This document shows positions 6,361-9,097 of a DNA stretch of 9,097 bases, in pieces; position 1 is the first letter of the stretch, and each line of letters opens with the position of its first letter. A program made the position numbers and the translations under genes. The stretch spans positions 8,263-17,359 of the forward strand of contig MBAA01000170.1 of assembly GCA_001940655.1 (NCBI GenBank), in the 5' to 3' direction. The DNA comes from Promethearchaeota archaeon CR_4. Lineage in GTDB: Archaea > Asgardarchaeota > Lokiarchaeia > Sigyniarchaeales > CR-4. Under the pieces are notes generated by a model that saw only the letters and a list, made by a program, of their open reading frames with translations, was not told the origin of the DNA and ran no database searches.

Positions 6361-6373
6361 AATAATTTTATTA
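6361..6373. promoter_or_regulatory. TATA-like element in the divergent promoter region
   Basis: The sequence aataattttatta lies in the 89-bp gap between the kinase (start 6318, minus) and the unrecognised plus-strand gene (start 6408). It is AT-only and nearly symmetric. It sits about 40 bp before the plus start and about 45-50 bp before the kinase start, so it could serve either gene. A Shine-Dalgarno-like AGGGA at 6396-6400 lies seven bases before the ATG at 6408. Confidence 0.45.
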
Positions 6374-6407
6374 GTTTTGGACAGCAAAATGAACTAGGGA
6401 AATTCGT

Positions 6408-6821
6408 ATGGGTAAAGATGAATTTATCGCAATCTTGGACAAGAGTTTTGCGCATGGCACGCCGTTCATCGACTACACGGGGGATTATGTCTACATCCTC
6501 ATGCCCAATGATCCCGCCGGCGAAGAATGGACAGAGGCGGTTTACCTCAAGGAAGATGCATCTGTAGAGAAGAAATTGCTAAAAGCAGAAAAAGCGTGGG
6601 CGTATTTTTTAGAGGAATTTGAAAAGGGATTGGCGGGTTCGGTCGAGGATTTGATGGTTGGCCACATTAAGGAAGTGCGTGAGAAGTTGGCGGCGCAACC
6701 TGCTCCGGAACGCATCAAATCGTTAATTGCAGATATCATAGGAAATCCAAAGAATTATTCTGCCAATCTACCAATCGCAAAAGATTCTGCAGATTTAGGA
6801 ACGATCAAGCAAAAACTCTAA
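6408..6821 (+). CDS. unrecognised 137-residue soluble protein
   Basis: I recognise no family. The frame begins at ATG 6408 with AGGGA seven bases upstream and ends with TAA. The protein is acidic and soluble, with no signal peptide or membrane helix and no cysteine. The first 45 residues look mixed (FIDYTGDYVYILMPND, likely beta strands), followed by a long charged helical stretch at about 47-108 (EKKLLKAEKAWAYFLEEFEK, then VEDLMVGHIKEVREKL), which may form a coiled coil or helical bundle. The short tail is Asn/Lys-rich. It is the only plus-strand gene of the window, divergent from the kinase and convergent with the gene at 6867-7328, so it is probably a single-gene transcript. Codon use resembles its neighbours, which argues that it is a real gene. 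Confidence 0.75.
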   Translation: MGKDEFIAILDKSFAHGTPFIDYTGDYVYILMPNDPAGEEWTEAVYLKEDASVEKKLLKAEKAWAYFLEEFEKGLAGSVEDLMVGHIKEVREKLAAQPAPERIKSLIADIIGNPKNYSANLPIAKDSADLGTIKQKL

Positions 6822-6842
6822 GTTATTTTCCCATTTAAACGC

Positions 6843-6849
6843 AAAAAAA
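6843..6849 (-). terminator. T7 tract after the unrecognised minus-strand gene
   Basis: Seven T residues on the minus strand begin 17 bp after the TGA at 6869-6867, in the 45-bp gap between two convergent genes. The plus-strand gene has only a weak T-run (ttatttt, about 6823-6829) after its stop. Confidence 0.5.
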
Positions 6850-6866
6850 GGACGGAAAGAAGAAAA

Positions 6867-7328
6867 TCAAATAAACATATTTTTTCGTTCTGGATGTTGC
6901 TTCGCAAATTCTTCTTCAACCGCTTTTTTCAGGTTCTTTTGACTACCAGATTCAATTTCTTTCATCCGGTTTTTTAACACGCGGGTTTTCTTTCGCGAGA
7001 AATTTTCGATGCCCGAAGCAATGATGGTTTCCTCCTTGTTAATGGGCACGAGCATACCAAAGAGCTGGGCAATGTCCGCTGGTTGTTGTATCCCAATCCG
7101 CGTGTTGATCTCGTCATCGAGGCGTCTTGCTTGCACGCCCATCGCAACGGATGTGAAGGGACTCAACGGTTTACTTTTAATTTGCCACAAATTGGGTTGC
7201 TGGCCGATGAAGAGGTCTTTATTCCCAAGATTGTCCACTCCTGCGACTACGTGCCAATTTTCAGGGTCGTTGTCAAACTGCCTCTTGATTTTTTTCAGCA
7301 TTTTGCCTACAGGTTCGATGTCGGTCAA
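6867..7328 (-). CDS. unrecognised 153-residue soluble protein
   Basis: I recognise no family. The best start is TTG 7328, because GAGG (minus strand, 7341-7338) sits nine bases before it and a good TATA box lies at 7373-7386. The next in-frame ATG (codon 9, about 7304) is an alternative. There is no signal peptide, membrane helix or cysteine. The N-terminal part contains a beta-like segment (WHVVAGVDNLGNKDLFIGQQ, about 26-45), then a central region with RLDDEINTRIGIQQPADIAQ (about 69-88) and LFGMLVPINKEETIIASG (about 89-106). The last 45 residues are basic and helical (RKKTRVLKNRMKEIES, EEEFAKQHPERK). It may bind nucleic acid or a partner protein, but nothing specific supports that. It lies between purF and a convergent gene and has its own promoter. 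Confidence 0.75.
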   Translation of the reverse strand: MTDIEPVGKMLKKIKRQFDNDPENWHVVAGVDNLGNKDLFIGQQPNLWQIKSKPLSPFTSVAMGVQARRLDDEINTRIGIQQPADIAQLFGMLVPINKEETIIASGIENFSRKKTRVLKNRMKEIESGSQKNLKKAVEEEFAKQHPERKNMFI

Positions 7329-7372
7329 AGTGGGTGGCCTCGCAATCTTCCCTTTTTATGTACGATCCTTGG

Positions 7373-7386
7373 AATTTAAATATAAA
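7373..7386 (-). promoter_or_regulatory. TATA box upstream of the gene at 6867-7328
   Basis: The minus strand reads TTTATATTTAAATT, a close match to the archaeal TATA consensus. Initiation about 25 bp on, near 7350, leaves a leader of about 20 nt holding the GAGG ribosome site at 7341-7338 before TTG 7328. This is the most convincing promoter in the window. Confidence 0.6.
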
Positions 7387-7456
7387 GTCCGATACTCTGA
7401 GGTTCTACAAGCGATTCAAAGATTTAATTTTAAGTTTCTGAGTGCCAATGGGAGGT

Positions 7457-9028
7457 TCAATAACGCCCTGTTTTAAGGGCAGCGCACAAGTAGTTCTCGA
7501 GGGGATTGCACCGGAGAGGATAATCCCCGTTGAGACAGGCTAGGCAGACTTTATTGGAAGGCAATCCGATGGCATCGATAAGGCCTTCCAGAGTTTGATA
7601 CCCTAACGTATCAGCGCCAATATCCTTTCGGACGGACTCCACGTAATTCTCAACATGATTTTGTTCTTTCGACCCAACGATGAGCTCCTCGCGAGTGGGA
7701 AAATCGATTCCCATAAAACACGGAAAGCGGACTGGGGGGGAGGAGATACGCACGTGCACTGACAGCGCTCCAGCGGTCTTCAAGAGACGCACGATCTGGG
7801 TCATCGTAGTGCCCCGCACGATCGAGTCGTCAATCAAGACCACGTCTTTATTTTTAACGATGGAGCTCACCGGATTCAGTTTTTGCCGTACCATCGTCGT
7901 GCGCATTTGCTTCCCGGGAGTAATGAAGGTGCGCCATACGTAGCGATTTTTTATTAATCCCTCATTAAAGGGGATGCCGGATTCCTTAGCAAAACCCATA
8001 GCGGCGCTGCGGCCAGAGTCCGGAACGGGAACTATGACTGCATCTTTCGAGGGAACGGGGCAACAATCTGCTAAATTTCTCCCCAGCTTCTCACGTACAT
8101 TATAAACCGAGATCTTGTCTATCACAGAATCAGGACGGGCAAAGTAGATGAACTCGAACATACACAATGCGCGCCGCTCATTACCTTGATTGACACATCC
8201 TTCCGACTTAGCGTGTCCGTCTGGATTCAGGCGAATAATCTCCCCCGGTTGCACGTCATTAATGACCTTTCCGCCCAATGCGTCAATTGCACACGTTTCT
8301 GATGAAACCACGTTGATGGATTGATCTCCTGGTAATGTTCCATACACAAGAGGTTTGAATCCCATCGGGTCTCGAAGAGCATAGATATCCCCCTCAGGGG
8401 TGAGAATTAACAGCGAATAAGACCCGTCTAGGGATTTGGTGATGATTTTTAACGTCTCGATCCAATCGCCTGAACTCATCGCGGTCGTAGCAATGAGATT
8501 CGCAATGATTTCGGTATCACAATTGGTGAGGAACACGCGTCCCTTCCCCTCCATCTCTTTCCGCAACGTGGGATAATTGGCGATGTTCCCGTTGAACGAC
8601 ATCGAAAATTGCATGTGGTTATTTTCAAAGTGATAGGGTTGGGCATTCTTCACGGAGCGAGAACCGGCAGTCCCATAACGTACGTGACCAATTCCCACGT
8701 TACCCCACTGCTTTTGTAAGATTTCAGGAGTAAACACTTGAGGGACGAGACCATTATTTTTATACGTGTAGATTTTGTTCGAACCATTGACTACGGACAA
8801 CCCCGCGGCCTCCTGCCCCCGGTGCTGGAGCGCCATAAGGCCCCAGTAAATATACTGAGAAATTTGCAGACCATTGTCTGCGGCACTAATTCCAAACACG
8901 CCACAATGCTCGGAAGGTTTATCGTCCTCGAATATCTCCCCCCGAACTTTGCTAAGGCATATTTCCTGACACGCATAACAATTCTTCTGGCACTTCCCTG
9001 CCAGTTCCCACCAGTCTGCGGAACCCAT
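7457..9028 (-). CDS. purF: amidophosphoribosyltransferase (glutamine PRPP amidotransferase)
   Basis: PurF makes 5-phosphoribosylamine from PRPP and glutamine, the committed step of purine synthesis, in the cytoplasm. The 523-residue protein is complete. The Ntn glutaminase domain starts at C42 (EHCGVFGI), the expected nucleophile after propeptide removal. Glutamine-site residues appear in GHVRYGT (114-120), FNGN (145-148) and NCDTEII (169-175). The phosphoribosyltransferase domain carries the PRPP loop VVLIDDSIVRGTT (396-408). Cysteines C289 (RALCMFEFIYFARPD), C437 (VRFPCFMGID), C495 and C498 (CLACLNGDYP) match the 4Fe-4S ligands of the Bacillus-type enzyme. Oddly, 41 residues precede C42 and include C13-x3-C17-x2-C20-x3-C24, far more than the usual propeptide of about ten. 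The ATG at 9028 is fixed by an in-frame TAG two codons upstream, and no other start lies before C42. TGGGG seven bases upstream may be the ribosome site. No other pur gene is visible. Confidence 0.96.
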   Translation of the reverse strand: MGSADWWELAGKCQKNCYACQEICLSKVRGEIFEDDKPSEHCGVFGISAADNGLQISQYIYWGLMALQHRGQEAAGLSVVNGSNKIYTYKNNGLVPQVFTPEILQKQWGNVGIGHVRYGTAGSRSVKNAQPYHFENNHMQFSMSFNGNIANYPTLRKEMEGKGRVFLTNCDTEIIANLIATTAMSSGDWIETLKIITKSLDGSYSLLILTPEGDIYALRDPMGFKPLVYGTLPGDQSINVVSSETCAIDALGGKVINDVQPGEIIRLNPDGHAKSEGCVNQGNERRALCMFEFIYFARPDSVIDKISVYNVREKLGRNLADCCPVPSKDAVIVPVPDSGRSAAMGFAKESGIPFNEGLIKNRYVWRTFITPGKQMRTTMVRQKLNPVSSIVKNKDVVLIDDSIVRGTTMTQIVRLLKTAGALSVHVRISSPPVRFPCFMGIDFPTREELIVGSKEQNHVENYVESVRKDIGADTLGYQTLEGLIDAIGLPSNKVCLACLNGDYPLRCNPLENYLCAALKTGRY

Positions 9029-9097
9029 ATTCTAACCCCACGGAATTTCAAGTTCACCCCGCGTGAAAAAGAAATTACTCAAGCACAAGCGCGGGTT
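9029..9097 (-). promoter_or_regulatory. purF upstream region
   Basis: The 69 bp to the window edge hold a TGGGG ribosome-site candidate (9040-9036) and a T-rich block (minus strand tttctttttcacgcgggg, about 9074-9057). No good TATA box is seen, so the promoter may lie beyond the edge. The T-rich/CACG/GGGG block resembles one at 1002-1020 upstream of ilvE. Confidence 0.3.

Noticed and set aside
8791..9057. 88-codon minus-strand frame at the purF start
   Set aside because: It is a shadow of the purF N-terminus in another frame, with no recognisable features.
1..9097. CRISPR array, tRNA or rRNA gene, transposase or integrase
   Set aside because: No regularly spaced repeats, cloverleaf-like segment, conserved rRNA stretch or transposase motif was seen on reading either strand.

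Overview
The window looks archaeal. AT-rich TATA-like elements and plain T-tracts (T7 to T8, without obvious stems) after stop codons flank several genes. Shine-Dalgarno sites are few and irregular. Start codons include GTG and TTG. One predicted exported protein carries twelve N-glycosylation sequons and a C-terminal membrane anchor of the kind seen in archaeal surface proteins. That anchor (ISGF followed by a hydrophobic helix and basic residues) recalls the C-terminal sorting signals of Asgard (Lokiarchaeia/Heimdall-type) surface proteins, so an Asgard archaeon is my tentative guess. No rRNA or other decisive marker gene is present.

Layout, left to right. Positions 1-833 (minus) hold most of a branched-chain amino-acid aminotransferase, cut by the left edge. 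Positions 834-1204 are non-coding apart from a possible tiny Leu/Val/Ala-rich ORF behind a good TATA element. Positions 1205-1738 (minus) encode an iron-sulfur-type NADPH-dependent FMN reductase. Positions 1739-2464 hold no convincing gene: a GC-richer patch with a doubtful 52-codon ORF, a 10-bp perfect inverted repeat and a T-tract.

Positions 2465-6318 form a same-strand block, read from right to left. It starts with a membrane histidine kinase (4966-6318) and an intact four-Asp-box BNR/sialidase-fold protein (3888-4919). A heavily sequon-rich surface protein with a C-terminal anchor follows (3086-3826). Last is a 5'-truncated second copy of the sialidase-like gene (2465-2980), broken by two amber codons. 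Gaps of 46 and 61 bp allow co-transcription of the first three, though a T7 tract lies between the sialidase-like gene and the surface-protein gene. The block could be a small sensing and surface-glycan locus; that is inference.

A TATA-like element at 6361-6373 separates the kinase from an unrecognised plus-strand gene (6408-6821). This gene converges on an unrecognised minus-strand gene (6867-7328), which has a clear TATA box and a GAGG site. The right end holds purF (7457-9028, minus), complete, with all four predicted iron-sulfur ligands and an unusual N-terminal extension carrying a second four-cysteine motif.

I do not see a clear new defence or mobile system. The best leads are the PurF extension, the two Trp-to-amber changes in the duplicated sialidase-like gene, and the kinase/sialidase-like/surface-protein cluster.
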